Positions 8,766 to 18,922 of a DNA stretch of 64,000 nucleotides are shown here, in pieces. The notes beneath the pieces are model-generated. The model was not told where the DNA came from. It saw only the letters and a list, made by a program, of their open reading frames with translations, and did no database searches. The first letter of the stretch is position 1, and each line of letters opens with the position of its first letter. The translations under genes and the position numbers were made by a program. Where the stretch lies: NCBI RefSeq assembly GCF_001510665.1, contig NZ_LMTI01000007.1:80197-144196 (forward strand). Reading direction: 5' to 3'. The stretch comes from Bacillus sp. FJAT-27445. GTDB taxonomy: Bacteria; Bacillota; Bacilli; Bacillales; Cytobacillaceae.

Positions 8766-9860
8766 TTACGGCAAAATGGGTTTTTCAAAAACTGGGGGCT
8801 GCCCTCCTAAAGTTTTTAGAAAAGCCAGCAGGTCGGCTTTTTCCTGGACAGATAGCCCGAGAGGCATGAATTGCTTCATAAAGAAGCTTTTGTTCGGATG
8901 AATGTCTCCGCCGCGGTCGTAATAGTTTATGACATCTTCAAGCGTCTTTAGGCTGCCATCCCTCATATATGGGGCAGTATGGGTTATTCCGTACAAACCC
9001 GGCGTTCGGATCCGTCCCAGGTCTCCGGGGTCTTTTGTGACAGCGAAACGGCCTTCATCCGCCGATTCAATTCCGATATTGTAATAGTTATTGTCTGAGA
9101 GATTCGGTCCATTATGGCACGTTACACACATCGCCTTGCCAACAAATAAATCAATCCCACGGATTTCCTCGTCGGAAAGTGCGTTCTTATCCCCCTGCAG
9201 GAAGCGGTCATATGCGGTATCCTTTACGACAATCTGCCGTTCAAACGCAGCGATTGCTTTGGCTATATTATTCTTCGTAATACCATCGCCAAAAGCATTG
9301 TTGAACATTTCTTCATACCCTTTGACCGCTTTCAATTCCAGGATTAGCGCATCCAGGTTTTGATTCATTTCGTTCGGGTTTTCGATTGGGCCCAATGCCT
9401 GTTCTTCAAGCGACGCGGCACGGCCGTCCCAGAAGTTTGTTTTGTAATAGCCCGAATTGATAACGGTCGGCGAGTTCCTGGCACCTGCTGTTCCATCAAC
9501 CTTTTCAAAAGTGGCCTTGCCATCGCCGTATCCAAGGCTGGAATCATGGCACGATGCACAGCTCCTCGTATTGTCTCCGGATAAGCGTGGATCGAAGTAC
9601 AGCGCTTGGCCAAGCTTCAAAACTTCCGGATTCATCGGGTTATCGTCCGGAACAGGGATGTCTCCAAGCGGCGTGAGCATGTGGTGGGTTTGCAGGACAT
9701 ACTTCATTTCTTCTGACACTTCCCGGGGCTCCTGCTTGGCTTCTTCAACAGCCGGGGATTTTGTTGGCGCAGGAACAGCGTTTTCTCTGTAGCTAGAGCA
9801 GCCCTGCAAATTTATTAAAATAAAAATCACGAATAGAATGCCAGTTATATATTTTCCCAT
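8766..9860 (-). CDS. Di-haem cytochrome c peroxidase, lipoprotein
   Basis: 364 residues of the CcpA/MauG family, which reduces hydrogen peroxide with electrons from cytochrome c or a related donor. A lipoprotein signal ends in LQGC (lipidated C21), placing the enzyme on the outer face of the membrane. Two haem c motifs are present: CASCH at 101-105 (high-potential type position) and CVTCH at 245-249. Between them is a stretch common to the family (RNSPTVINSGYY, FWDGRA). The C-terminal region has the conserved FRTPGLYGI-like and APYMRDGSLKTLEDVI segments. Haem attachment requires a cytochrome c maturation system encoded elsewhere. It is transcribed alone. Confidence 0.9.
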   Translation of the reverse strand: MGKYITGILFVIFILINLQGCSSYRENAVPAPTKSPAVEEAKQEPREVSEEMKYVLQTHHMLTPLGDIPVPDDNPMNPEVLKLGQALYFDPRLSGDNTRSCASCHDSSLGYGDGKATFEKVDGTAGARNSPTVINSGYYKTNFWDGRAASLEEQALGPIENPNEMNQNLDALILELKAVKGYEEMFNNAFGDGITKNNIAKAIAAFERQIVVKDTAYDRFLQGDKNALSDEEIRGIDLFVGKAMCVTCHNGPNLSDNNYYNIGIESADEGRFAVTKDPGDLGRIRTPGLYGITHTAPYMRDGSLKTLEDVINYYDRGGDIHPNKSFFMKQFMPLGLSVQEKADLLAFLKTLGGQPPVFEKPILP

Positions 9861-9990
9861 AACGGTTTACCTCCGGATGATCATTGGTACTTCCATTATA
9901 AGCGGTGGGTGATTGCCAAAGGGCTAAGCTATGTGAACATATTATTAAACATGTAAAGATTAGAAACTTGTAGTGTACTGCATAGGAAAA

Positions 9991-10035
9991 AAGTGAGGCA
10001 TAGGACACGTCCCCTGCCTCATATCCCCTGCCTCA
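9991..10035 (-). repeat. GTGARGCA/GGGGACGT dispersed palindrome, copy 3
   Basis: On the minus strand GTGAGGCA, GGGGATAT, GAGGCA, GGGGACGT, a spacer and TGCCTCAC occur in order, with outer arms GTGAGGCA/TGCCTCAC pairing perfectly. Its first TGA is the stop codon of the YwaF-like gene. Confidence 0.7.
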
Positions 10036-10764
10036 CTTAATTGATTCTGTTATTGGTTTTGGCTTCCCTCGTTCGCGGAAAATTAGCCAGACGATGAGGC
10101 TGAGCGAAACGAGCAGCCCTTCCAGCGAGAGAATGTACCATGGATAAGGACCGAGGACATCAAGAAGGCTGGCGGTTTCCGGCTTGTGGCTCAAGTACAT
10201 GTAGTTGCCGCCGACCAGTTTGTTTATCAGAATGACCTCTGGCATAATCAGATTTAAAAACACGATTAGCTTTACTACAGACCAAATAGTAGGGCGATAG
10301 CCTCTAGCCCATGTAAAATAAAGCGGGACTAGTACAATCATAATATGCGTATAGAAAAAATGGACGAACCGGAAATGTGGGAAATCATAAAAAAGGTACG
10401 GAGTGGCGAGTGCCTGCGTTGCACCGAGCAATGCGGTATAAAGCAGGATATCATAGACTGCCTTTTTTCTGGTCAAAAGAAGGACAATCGCCAATATCAG
10501 GCTGATGCTGCAGAGCCCAGCCGGAAGCGAATCGACCGCGCGCCAAAAGCCGTTCGCATACATCCAAATGTGGTAGAGGGACTCCATCACAATAAGCGTT
10601 CCCGCTGCCCAAAGCTCCATTTTTCGCTGCCCCGGCCCCTGAAGCCGTTCACGAAACACATAAATCGCGATTGCCGCCAAGAGAAGTATGGCTAAAACAG
10701 CAATGTGAGAAGCCGAAAACATTGTAAACCGGTAGTTTTCCGAGCTCCCTCCGAACCAATCCAT
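10033..10764 (-). CDS. ywaF: YwaF-like integral membrane protein (TIGR02206)
   Basis: 243 residues with about seven predicted transmembrane helices. Conserved polar positions typical of the family are SASHIAVLAIL in the first helix, ESLYHIWMY, SLPAGLCSISLI and FVHFFYTHIMIVLVPLY. B. subtilis YwaF (about 236 residues) is the nearest family I recognise; its function is not established. No partner gene adjoins it. The stop codon lies inside a dispersed palindromic repeat, so the last codons may have been shaped by insertion of that element. The ATG at 10764 is preceded by AAAGGGGATGGGGAG. Confidence 0.8.
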   Translation of the reverse strand: MDWFGGSSENYRFTMFSASHIAVLAILLLAAIAIYVFRERLQGPGQRKMELWAAGTLIVMESLYHIWMYANGFWRAVDSLPAGLCSISLILAIVLLLTRKKAVYDILLYTALLGATQALATPYLFYDFPHFRFVHFFYTHIMIVLVPLYFTWARGYRPTIWSVVKLIVFLNLIMPEVILINKLVGGNYMYLSHKPETASLLDVLGPYPWYILSLEGLLVSLSLIVWLIFRERGKPKPITESIK

Positions 10765-10858
10765 CTCCCCATCCCCTTTTACTAGTGGTTTTTTTGTGTG
10801 ATTTAGTTGGAACTTAAAGAGTGCGGTTTTTTAATAATTAGTTCAATATCCACTATTT

Positions 10859-10879
10859 TACCATTTTACCAAAATGGTA
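10859..10879. promoter_or_regulatory. Inverted repeat between divergent ywaF and oxidoreductase
   Basis: Perfect 9-base arms TACCATTTT/AAAATGGTA around ACC in the 258-base divergent intergenic region. It lacks a T run beyond the arm itself and resembles an operator more than a terminator. Confidence 0.35.
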
Positions 10880-11022
10880 GGCTATAAGGAAATGCTGTTG
10901 GCATCCTTGCAGCCTTAAATGATAAAATAAATTGGTACAAATATTGTTTAGGAATTCTTAACCGCTGTTTAGTAAGAACAAATGGGAGAAAGTTGGGCAT
11001 CCATGCCAAAGGGGGATTATTA

Positions 11023-11979
11023 ATGGGGAAAATTAACGTTGGCATTATTGGCACCGGTGGCATTGGTGAACGGGTATTGAATGCGTTCCAGGCCCATCCG
11101 GACACAGAAGTTTTAGGGGCTTTTGATGGCAATGCGGATAGGCTCGCTGAAATTTCCGAGAAGTATGGAATCGCAGCTGCGGAAGATTACAAGGAACTTT
11201 TTGACAACCCAGATATTAACCTGATTTATATCGCTGTTCCTCCAAAATTCCACCACCAGTTTGTCACTGAGGCTCTTCGGAGTAATAAAAATGTTTTATG
11301 CGAAAAACCATTGGCGAGTACGGTTGCCGAGGCGGATGAAATGCTAGCGGCTGCAACATCCAGGGGGCTGATTCATGCCGTCAATTTTCCGACGGTCTTC
11401 GGTGGTGGGTTCCTGGAACTGGAACGGCTTGCCGGCGACGGCTTCCTAGGTGATTTGCGTCGGGTTGAACTTCACTGCCATTTCGAAGAGTGGCCGCGCA
11501 AATGGCAGCAAAACAGCTGGATCTCTTCAAGGGAGCAAGGGGGATTTGTCCGGGAAGTCTTCCCGCATTACATCCAAATCATCCTTCACCTTTTTGGAAA
11601 AATAAGCGATATTCATTCTTCGCTGGAGCTCCCGGACAATCCTGAGCTTTGCGAAACGGGAATTATTGCCAACGGGAGGCTTTCCAATGGCGTGCCAGTC
11701 CTTTTTAATGGACTGTCGGGCATTGGAATGAAGGAAGAACTTCGGTTCGATTTGTTCGGAACAGAGGGCACCCTCTCCCTACGCAATTGGTCGGAGCTTT
11801 GGGCGGGTAGGAAAAATGAGCCTTTGCAACGGGTAGAGACAGATGTATCCAACAGTTATCAAGTTTTCATTGAGGAACTAGTGAATGCTTTTGAAGGAAA
11901 ACCGTCGCGAATTGTTTCCTTCCAGCGCGGAAGGGATGTCCAGGAAGTTCTTGACCAGCTTTTGGGTGCTGAAGACTGA
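11023..11979 (+). CDS. Gfo/Idh/MocA family oxidoreductase
   Basis: NAD(P)-dependent sugar or cyclitol oxidoreductase-like protein of 318 residues. The N-terminal Rossmann fold has GIIGTGGIGERVL. The family EKP motif is present (VLCEKPLASTVAEAD), followed by the C-terminal alpha/beta domain (about residues 125-318) that shapes the substrate pocket. The start at 11023 is chosen because AAAGGGGG (11008-11015) precedes it by seven bases; a TTG at 10993 extends the frame but lacks such a site. The substrate cannot be inferred, as the gene stands alone with its own terminator. Confidence 0.82.
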   Translation: MGKINVGIIGTGGIGERVLNAFQAHPDTEVLGAFDGNADRLAEISEKYGIAAAEDYKELFDNPDINLIYIAVPPKFHHQFVTEALRSNKNVLCEKPLASTVAEADEMLAAATSRGLIHAVNFPTVFGGGFLELERLAGDGFLGDLRRVELHCHFEEWPRKWQQNSWISSREQGGFVREVFPHYIQIILHLFGKISDIHSSLELPDNPELCETGIIANGRLSNGVPVLFNGLSGIGMKEELRFDLFGTEGTLSLRNWSELWAGRKNEPLQRVETDVSNSYQVFIEELVNAFEGKPSRIVSFQRGRDVQEVLDQLLGAED

Positions 11980-11997
11980 TTTTCGAAATGAGAAATG

Positions 11998-12028
11998 AAG
12001 CAGAGGTAAATTCCTCTGCTTTATTCTT
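11998..12028 (+). terminator. Terminator of oxidoreductase gene
   Basis: AAGCAGAGG/CCTCTGCTT arms with a six-base loop followed by TATTCTTTT. Confidence 0.8.
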
Positions 12029-12057
12029 TTAATGGGGTAATTGAGCCTTCCTCCAGG

Positions 12058-13371
<1,314 letters not shown>

Positions 13372-13478
13372 TCAGGTCCCTGAATAAACCATGGACTGTT
13401 ATGCGGCGGTAAGACGCCATTATCAGTTGGTTTCCGGTATTGGAGGATGGGTCTAATTGTGTCTGAAATTTGACAGTT

Positions 13479-13570
13479 TTCGATATCAACTTCGAAATTT
13501 TCGATATATCAAAAATTCTTTCGATATCCGCCTCAAAAATTTCGATATCCACCTTAAAATTTTCGATATC
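13479..13570. repeat. Five TCGATAT motifs at 20-21 base spacing
   Basis: TCGATAT occurs at 13480, 13501, 13521, 13542 and 13563, usually inside AAAWTTTCGATATC. The spacings are 21, 20, 21 and 21, close to two helical turns. The array lies about 165-255 bases upstream of the cypC start. One 20-base step breaks any coding heptad, so a DNA or RNA role is favoured over a peptide repeat. Confidence 0.75.
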
Positions 13571-13698
13571 TTTCCATTTATAAAAAAACCATCATAAAAT
13601 GACCTGGCCTGCCGGGGAATTTATCATGAAAATGGCCCAAAAAAAGGACTACTATTTAAAATGAATGCCAAACAACCTTCCCGGACCACTAAAAAAAC

Positions 13699-13723
13699 AA
13701 AAAGACAGGGAAATATCCCTGCC
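13699..13723 (-). terminator. Terminator of DinB gene
   Basis: On the minus strand GGCAGGGA/TCCCTGTC arms are followed by TTTTTG. It lies about 105 bases beyond the DinB stop codon, so the repeat at 13752-13825 falls in the 3' untranslated region. Confidence 0.7.
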
Positions 13724-13751
13724 TTACACAAATATTCCTATTAATTGGGGA

Positions 13752-13825
13752 TGAAGCACTAGATACGTCCCCTGCTTCATGAAGCAGCAGAAACGTCCCC
13801 TGCCTCACTGCCTCACTGCTTCACA
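13752..13825 (-). repeat. GTGARGCA/GGGGACGT dispersed palindrome, copy 4 (double)
   Basis: Minus strand order: GTGAAGCA, GTGAGGCA, GTGAGGCA, GGGGACGT, a spacer with TGCTTCA, then a second TGAAGCA-GGGGACGT-spacer-TGCTTCA unit. Arms TGAAGCA/TGCTTCA pair in each unit. It begins just after the DinB stop codon. Confidence 0.75.
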
Positions 13826-13828
13826 TCT

Positions 13829-14365
13829 TCACTCCGCCGGAAACCCGCTGGAGCCGAGGTAGCGTTCCATGAGGATTTTGCGGTGATGGAGCTCGTGGCC
13901 GGCGATGATGGCTGCGAGGGCGCGGACCGTTACCATGTAGCCATTTGCGTTCCCTTTGCGTGTCCAGGCCTCTTCGTCAAGGGACCGGACCAAATGGAGG
14001 GTCGCCGTCCTGACCGCAGCAAAATTGGCCAGCAACTCTTCAAGTGAGTTTCGGTGAAACCCGGCGTTACGGACAAAATCGTTCTCCTCAAAGCCGGGGA
14101 GCAAAACCTCATCGCCGCGAGCGATTGTTAAAAGCCGGTAGGACATGACCCGCTCTGAGTCAGCCATATGGCCCAATACCTCTTTAATGCTCCATTTCGA
14201 CTCGCCATACTTGAATGTTGCCTGCGTTTCCGACAGCCCTTTCAGGAGGATGTCCGTTTCCTCCCCCTGCCTTTCCAGAATTGAAACAATGTCTCCCTCC
14301 GGAATCAACGCAATATAAGGTTCAAAGTTGGTTGCATATTCACCTTGTCCAGGCCGTTTGTACAT
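13829..14365 (-). CDS. DinB superfamily metal-dependent hydrolase-like protein
   Basis: 178 residues forming a four-helix DinB fold. The putative metal-binding histidines are in VLGHMADSERVMSYR (helix 2) and AGHELHHRKILMERYL (helix 4), the usual triad positions. Members include bacillithiol-dependent transferases such as BstA/YfiT and many uncharacterised proteins, so no substrate is assigned. AAGGGAG ends eight bases before the ATG at 14365; a GTG at 14374 overlaps that site. The gene is transcribed alone, with a dispersed repeat and a terminator in its 3' region. Confidence 0.8.
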   Translation of the reverse strand: MYKRPGQGEYATNFEPYIALIPEGDIVSILERQGEETDILLKGLSETQATFKYGESKWSIKEVLGHMADSERVMSYRLLTIARGDEVLLPGFEENDFVRNAGFHRNSLEELLANFAAVRTATLHLVRSLDEEAWTRKGNANGYMVTVRALAAIIAGHELHHRKILMERYLGSSGFPAE

Positions 14366-14501
14366 GCCAGCCACTCCCTTCCGTTTCTTGCTTTTACAAT
14401 ATCACGACCGTAAGCAATTTTACCAAAAATAAGCAAGCGGCAAACATGGTTTGCAATTTTCCTAAAAAAAGAGCCCTGTACTAAAGACTGAAGATGTTTC
14501 A

Positions 14502-15170
14502 CTACATTTCCCGTTCGAATCGCTCCACTTCCTCCAGCACTTCCGCCAAACTCTTCTCCGCCATCGATGCCAGCCTAAGCCGGTACTTTTCAAATGGAAG
14601 ATGGTTCGTAACCGGGTTCGGGACGATGACACAGTGCATCCCCGCCGCAATCGCCGCCGCTGATCCATTTAGCGAGTCTTCGAAAGCAACCGCCTCATCG
14701 GCATCGATCCCCAGGCTTTCAAGTGCTCGTATGTAAAGCGCGGGATCCGGCTTGACCTTATCGACGTCTTCCTTTGTCATAATCGTTTCAAAGTACTCAA
14801 AAATGCCAAACTTCCTTAAATACGACTCAACCCAATCCCTCCGCGAGCTTGATGCCAAGCCAATTTTCAGCCCAAGCTCCCTTGCTTCCTCCAGATACTC
14901 GCGGACCCCTTCCCGGAGTTCTAGGCCGCCTGATTTTTGCCTATATAATTCATTCGTTTTCAAATGGAGGCCAGCTTCATCAACGGTTATTCCTGTTGTT
15001 TTTTGAAAATAATCCTTCAACACTTCGTCAGTCGTGCCAATCACCTTTGAAAATTCCTCAAGCGGGAGTTCACACCCAAATTCCCCCATCACTTCTTTAT
15101 ATGCCTCAAACCAGAGTGACTCGGTATCAACAATTAAGCCGTCAAAATCGAAAATAATCCCCTTAATCAT
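14502..15170 (-). CDS. yhcW: HAD phosphatase, beta-phosphoglucomutase-like (YhcW type)
   Basis: 222 residues of HAD subfamily I. Motif 1 is GIIFDFDGLIVDTES with the nucleophile Asp and the acid/base Asp two residues later; the cap helices follow; motif 2 is GLASSS; motif 3/4 lies in KPDPALYIRALESLG and AVAFEDSLNG. Such enzymes dephosphorylate or isomerise small sugar phosphates. The ATG at 15170 is chosen because GGAGG sits eight bases upstream; an ATG at 15185 contains that site. The length matches B. subtilis YhcW (about 220). No neighbour indicates the substrate. Confidence 0.8.
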   Translation of the reverse strand: MIKGIIFDFDGLIVDTESLWFEAYKEVMGEFGCELPLEEFSKVIGTTDEVLKDYFQKTTGITVDEAGLHLKTNELYRQKSGGLELREGVREYLEEARELGLKIGLASSSRRDWVESYLRKFGIFEYFETIMTKEDVDKVKPDPALYIRALESLGIDADEAVAFEDSLNGSAAAIAAGMHCVIVPNPVTNHLPFEKYRLRLASMAEKSLAEVLEEVERFEREM

Positions 15171-15273
15171 CCTGTTCGCCTCCATCTATCTTTCACCAAA
15201 AATGGTACTCTACTAAATTCTTGCCAAGTTTAATATACTATATTTACAATCCTATGATGAAGAAGGTGACTCT

Positions 15274-15948
15274 GTGAGAAAAGTAATGATTGTTGAGGAT
15301 GACCCTAAATTGAGGAAATTGATTTCCTTGCACCTCGATAAATGGGATTTTTCGTCATACCCAGTAGACTCGTTCGATGAACTTGATTCAGAAGCTAAAA
15401 AATTGAATCCGGATCTCATTTTGCTCGATATCAATCTGCCAGCCTATGATGGCTTTTATTGGTGCAAAAAAATCCGCGAAGTATCTACCGCTCCCATCGT
15501 ATTCATTTCATCGAGGACCGAGAATATGGATATCGTGATGGCCATGAATGTCGGGGGCGATGACTATATCCAGAAGCCCTTCTCCCTTGAGGTGCTGGTC
15601 GCCAAATTGAATGCCATTTTGCGGAGGGCAAAAACGCCAATGTTGCCAGTAGAGAATGTAATAGAGTACAACGGCCTGCTTCTTAATCTCGAAAAAGCGA
15701 CAGTTCGATATGATGGAAGAGAAGCAATTTTAACAAAAAACGAATTTCACATTTTAGTAATGCTGATGAAACGGCCGGGAAAAATTACGGGAAGGGATGA
15801 AATCATGAGGGCATTGTGGGAGGATGAAAGCTTTATAGATGATAATACTCTGACCGTCAATATGAACCGGCTTAGAAAGAAGCTCGAGAGCCTGAAACTT
15901 AGTTCTATTATTCAGACGAGGAAAGGCCAAGGATACATCCTTCAATGA
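15274..15948 (+). CDS. Bce-type response regulator
   Basis: OmpR-family regulator of 224 residues. The receiver domain has D9/D10, phosphoacceptor D52 (LILLDINLPAYDG) and IQKPF; the winged-helix effector domain covers about 125-224. The start is a GTG with GAAGGTGA upstream. The four-base overlap with the kinase and the adjacent Bce-type ABC genes identify the antimicrobial-peptide detoxification module class (BceRS, PsdRS, YxdJK in B. subtilis). It should activate the ABC operon through the TTACA-N4-TGTAA site at 19768-19781. Which peptide is sensed cannot be told from sequence. Confidence 0.85.
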   Translation: MRKVMIVEDDPKLRKLISLHLDKWDFSSYPVDSFDELDSEAKKLNPDLILLDINLPAYDGFYWCKKIREVSTAPIVFISSRTENMDIVMAMNVGGDDYIQKPFSLEVLVAKLNAILRRAKTPMLPVENVIEYNGLLLNLEKATVRYDGREAILTKNEFHILVMLMKRPGKITGRDEIMRALWEDESFIDDNTLTVNMNRLRKKLESLKLSSIIQTRKGQGYILQ

Positions 15949-16967
15949 AACCGGGTGAATATCTTTCAGACCAAAAGGCACTTATCATCTGTTTCTTGCT
16001 TATCATCGGCTTTATAAATACCGTCGTCCTTGCCGACCCATCCCTGTCCATCCATCCGTCGAGCCTTGTGTATATTGATATTGTTTCACTTTTATTCATG
16101 GCGGGTTATTTTTCGTTTGATTTTCGGAGGAAGATAGTATTTCTAAAGGAAGCTGAAAGATTTGAACCCGGCGAAGCTCCATCCGCTGCTGAACTTAAGC
16201 TGACGCATGAAGAAAAGAGGTACATATCTCTTCTCTCGGGGCACTATCATTCCTATCTTGCAGCAATCCATGCAACCAATGAAGAAAAAAAGGAATGGAT
16301 GGAGTACATGACCTCCTGGTTCCATGAAATCAAAACGCCTATCGCAGTAAGCAGGATGCTTTACGAAACAGGGGAAGGCAGCAAAAGCCTTGAGGAGGAG
16401 ATGGACCGGATTGAGCATTATGTGGAACAGGCCCTCTATTTTTCGCGTTTGAACGACTTCAATAACGATTATCTCATTCAGGAATCAGACATTGATAGAA
16501 TCGTGAAGGAATCTTTAAAAGCCCATTCAAAAGCATTTTTCGCCAAAAAAATCGGCCTGGAGGTTCACTTTGAACAGCTGGAAGGACTGACAGATAAAAA
16601 AGCTCTCCTATTCCTATTCAACCAGCTCCTTGGGAACGCATTAAAATATACCGCGCCCGGGGGGGAAATAACTGTTTCGGTCCTGAAAAATGAAAGGAAA
16701 ATCATCATCAGGGATAATGGAATCGGCATTCTCGCCGAGGATCTTCCAAGAGTTTTTGAAAAGGGCTTTACCGGGAAAAATGGCCGTGAACTTTATTCTT
16801 CAACCGGCATGGGGCTCTACCTCGCCCAAAAAATAGCCGCCAAGATGGGGCACACACTTAAGATTTATTCGGAAAGGGGATCCTTCACGGAAGCAAGCAT
16901 CCATTTCCCCGACCACGGAGGAGCCTACCACCTTGGAATGGAAACCGACAGCCACTTAAACCCATAA
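15945..16967 (+). CDS. Bce-type intramembrane-sensing histidine kinase
   Basis: 340 residues. Two transmembrane helices (about 11-29 and 41-58) are joined by a loop of only about a dozen residues, the hallmark of intramembrane-sensing kinases that receive their signal from the partner ABC transporter. The dimerisation box is SWFHEIKTPIAV with H127. The catalytic domain has NQLLGNALKYT, DNGIGI and STGMGLYLA. It lacks a HAMP and a large sensor domain. It is coupled to the regulator and ends just before a bidirectional terminator shared with the convergent transporter genes. Confidence 0.88.
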   Translation: MKPGEYLSDQKALIICFLLIIGFINTVVLADPSLSIHPSSLVYIDIVSLLFMAGYFSFDFRRKIVFLKEAERFEPGEAPSAAELKLTHEEKRYISLLSGHYHSYLAAIHATNEEKKEWMEYMTSWFHEIKTPIAVSRMLYETGEGSKSLEEEMDRIEHYVEQALYFSRLNDFNNDYLIQESDIDRIVKESLKAHSKAFFAKKIGLEVHFEQLEGLTDKKALLFLFNQLLGNALKYTAPGGEITVSVLKNERKIIIRDNGIGILAEDLPRVFEKGFTGKNGRELYSSTGMGLYLAQKIAAKMGHTLKIYSERGSFTEASIHFPDHGGAYHLGMETDSHLNP

Positions 16968-16968
16968 C

Positions 16969-16996
16969 AAAAAGGGATGGAGCACCATCCCTTTTT
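16969..16996. terminator. Bidirectional terminator between kinase and BceB-like gene
   Basis: Perfect 12-base arms AAAAAGGGATGG/CCATCCCTTTTT around AGCA, with T tracts on both strands. Confidence 0.9.
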
Positions 16997-17002
16997 GCGT
17001 TG

Positions 17003-18922
17003 CTATTCATTCACCAAACTGAAGAAACGCATTGCGGTGTAATAGAAATAAGCTATATACAAGCAAATATAGAGTCCAAGAACGACTGCAAATGGGCCAG
17101 CCATGCCAACTCCCGTAAACTTTGCCAAGGCTGAAACGAGGACCGAGCTATGGGACACGGCCAGCAGTATTGGGATTGCGAATACAAACAACGTTTGGAA
17201 ACGGATTGATTTCCTCATATCAAAGCCACTTAAGCCAAGCTTCTTCAAAACTTGATACCTAGGCCTGTCAGCCTCTGCCTCGGATAACTGTCTGTAATAT
17301 AGGACACTTCCGGTGGCAGTAAGGAAGACGAGCCCGAGGAAACCGCTGATGAATATTAGGATTCCGTATGTTTCCATCCCCTGGACATATTCGCCATAGA
17401 AGCTGGACCAAATGATATCGTCCTGTCTTCCGCCGTTTTTCCAAAGAATTGTTTCAATGGCTTCCCCAAGTTCCTTCGTATCTTTTTCATTCCTAAGCTT
17501 ATAGATTTGCAACTTGGTTGTCGGCGCGCCTTCCATCACCGCTTTTTCGTACACTGCATCCTTTACGACAATCGGGAAGGCGAAAATGATTTGATTTAAC
17601 AAGGAATAATCCTCATAGGATCGTATCGTGATCATTTTTCCTCCCGGTACTGTCAGGCTTCTACCGGTGTAGGGGTCGTGCGTCCTGTTCAGATTGCCAT
17701 CGTAAAACACAATGGCTTCATCGCCGGCAAAATCAACAATCGCATCCTTCCCCATTTTTTTGGCAAGCTGCTTAAATGACGTTTCAGGAATGAGCAAAAT
17801 CGGATAATCAGGCCGAAACCTGTCGGAAAATTCATGTCCAGCTTCCATCTTCACCGCCAGCAGATTAAACTCATATCGGATATCCTCCCTTTTTTTAAAA
17901 AGCTGGCCGATTTCCCTGTTTTTCTCTTCATTTTCAACAGAATAAATAAAGCTGTACGGAAAATTCTCCTTAGAAATTTCATTCAAATTGGCGTATAGGC
18001 TCCATGTTACCCCCATCAGGAAGAGAGTAAATGTAGATAGCAAAGACAATACTGCCAGGACGAGGATATTTCCCTTGATCCTGTAGAGCAGGTTTGAAAT
18101 CCCGATCATATTCGCACCTTTATAGAAAAACCGCTTCCGCTTTGAAATTGACAAAAGCAAATAAACAATGAACGCCCTGATGAAGAGGAAGGTTCCAAAA
18201 ATCATGAACAAAAACGACCCAAGCAGCTTCATGCCCGCATGGCTAGCCCAAAAAGCCGAGGAAGCAGGCTGTAGGATTGTCCAGTACCCGGTTCCAATCA
18301 ATAGAAGCGAAAGAAGTGCGACAATAAAAGATGCCTGAGGGTTTTTTTCAGCCTTTTTCTCCGCCTTGAAGAGTTCAAGCAAGGTCGATTTATAGATCAC
18401 TTTGGAATTATAGATGGAGGTGGCAGACAAAATCAGAAAGAAAACGGCAATTGTCTGAACGGTGGCTCCCACGGATAGGGAAAAGCCGGCAATGACATTT
18501 ACCCCCATCAGCTTTACCAATACCATTGCAAACAGCTTTGAAAAAATTGCCCCAAGGCCAATTCCAACAAAGAGCGCTCCAGAGCCGACTAGTAAGTTTT
18601 CGTAAAACAACATTGTGCCAACTTTCGCCTTCGTCATGCCAAAAAACGAATATAGTGCAATTTCCTTCTTCCTCTTTTTCATAAAAAAGCTGTTTGAATA
18701 AAAAATAAACAGCGCGGAAAAGACCATCAGGAAAACGGAAGCTGCCATGAACGCAGGGCCAATTTTACCAAGGCTCGCCGCGGCATCGATTATCTCCCGG
18801 TTGTATTGCAGTGTAACGAATGTGAAGTATATGACCACACTAAAAACCATTGGATAAAAATATACCAAATACGCCTTGCTGTTTTTCCTTATATTCCGTT
18901 TAGTTAGCTCAAACAGACTCAA
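17003..18922 (-). CDS. BceB-like ABC transporter permease
   Basis: About 639 residues with ten predicted transmembrane helices and a large extracytoplasmic domain between helices 7 and 8 (roughly residues 310-510), as in BceB, PsdB and YxdM. FtsX-type segments occur near both ends (LFELTKRNIRKN; YRQLSEAEADRPRYQVLKKLGL). The large domain is where peptide-lipid II complexes are thought to be recognised, and the protein also signals to the kinase. I place the start at the TTG 18922, with GGGGG eight bases upstream and a good match to family N-termini. This gives a 14-base overlap with the ATPase gene; the ATG at 18958 would add 12 residues. Confidence 0.87.
   Translation of the reverse strand: MSLFELTKRNIRKNSKAYLVYFYPMVFSVVIYFTFVTLQYNREIIDAAASLGKIGPAFMAASVFLMVFSALFIFYSNSFFMKKRKKEIALYSFFGMTKAKVGTMLFYENLLVGSGALFVGIGLGAIFSKLFAMVLVKLMGVNVIAGFSLSVGATVQTIAVFFLILSATSIYNSKVIYKSTLLELFKAEKKAEKNPQASFIVALLSLLLIGTGYWTILQPASSAFWASHAGMKLLGSFLFMIFGTFLFIRAFIVYLLLSISKRKRFFYKGANMIGISNLLYRIKGNILVLAVLSLLSTFTLFLMGVTWSLYANLNEISKENFPYSFIYSVENEEKNREIGQLFKKREDIRYEFNLLAVKMEAGHEFSDRFRPDYPILLIPETSFKQLAKKMGKDAIVDFAGDEAIVFYDGNLNRTHDPYTGRSLTVPGGKMITIRSYEDYSLLNQIIFAFPIVVKDAVYEKAVMEGAPTTKLQIYKLRNEKDTKELGEAIETILWKNGGRQDDIIWSSFYGEYVQGMETYGILIFISGFLGLVFLTATGSVLYYRQLSEAEADRPRYQVLKKLGLSGFDMRKSIRFQTLFVFAIPILLAVSHSSVLVSALAKFTGVGMAGPFAVVLGLYICLYIAYFYYTAMRFFSLVNE

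Noticed and set aside
8558-8788. Minus-strand open frame of 76 codons
   Set aside because: It consists mostly of the dispersed repeat and a terminator, and it runs into the cytochrome c peroxidase gene.
13479-13570. CRISPR array
   Set aside because: The spacing is about 21 bases with no unique spacers of 30-40 bases, and no cas genes are in the window.
15945-16967. Ordinary sensor kinase with its own ligand domain
   Set aside because: Two helices are joined by about a dozen residues, which leaves no room for an extracytoplasmic sensor; it is called as a Bce-type kinase.
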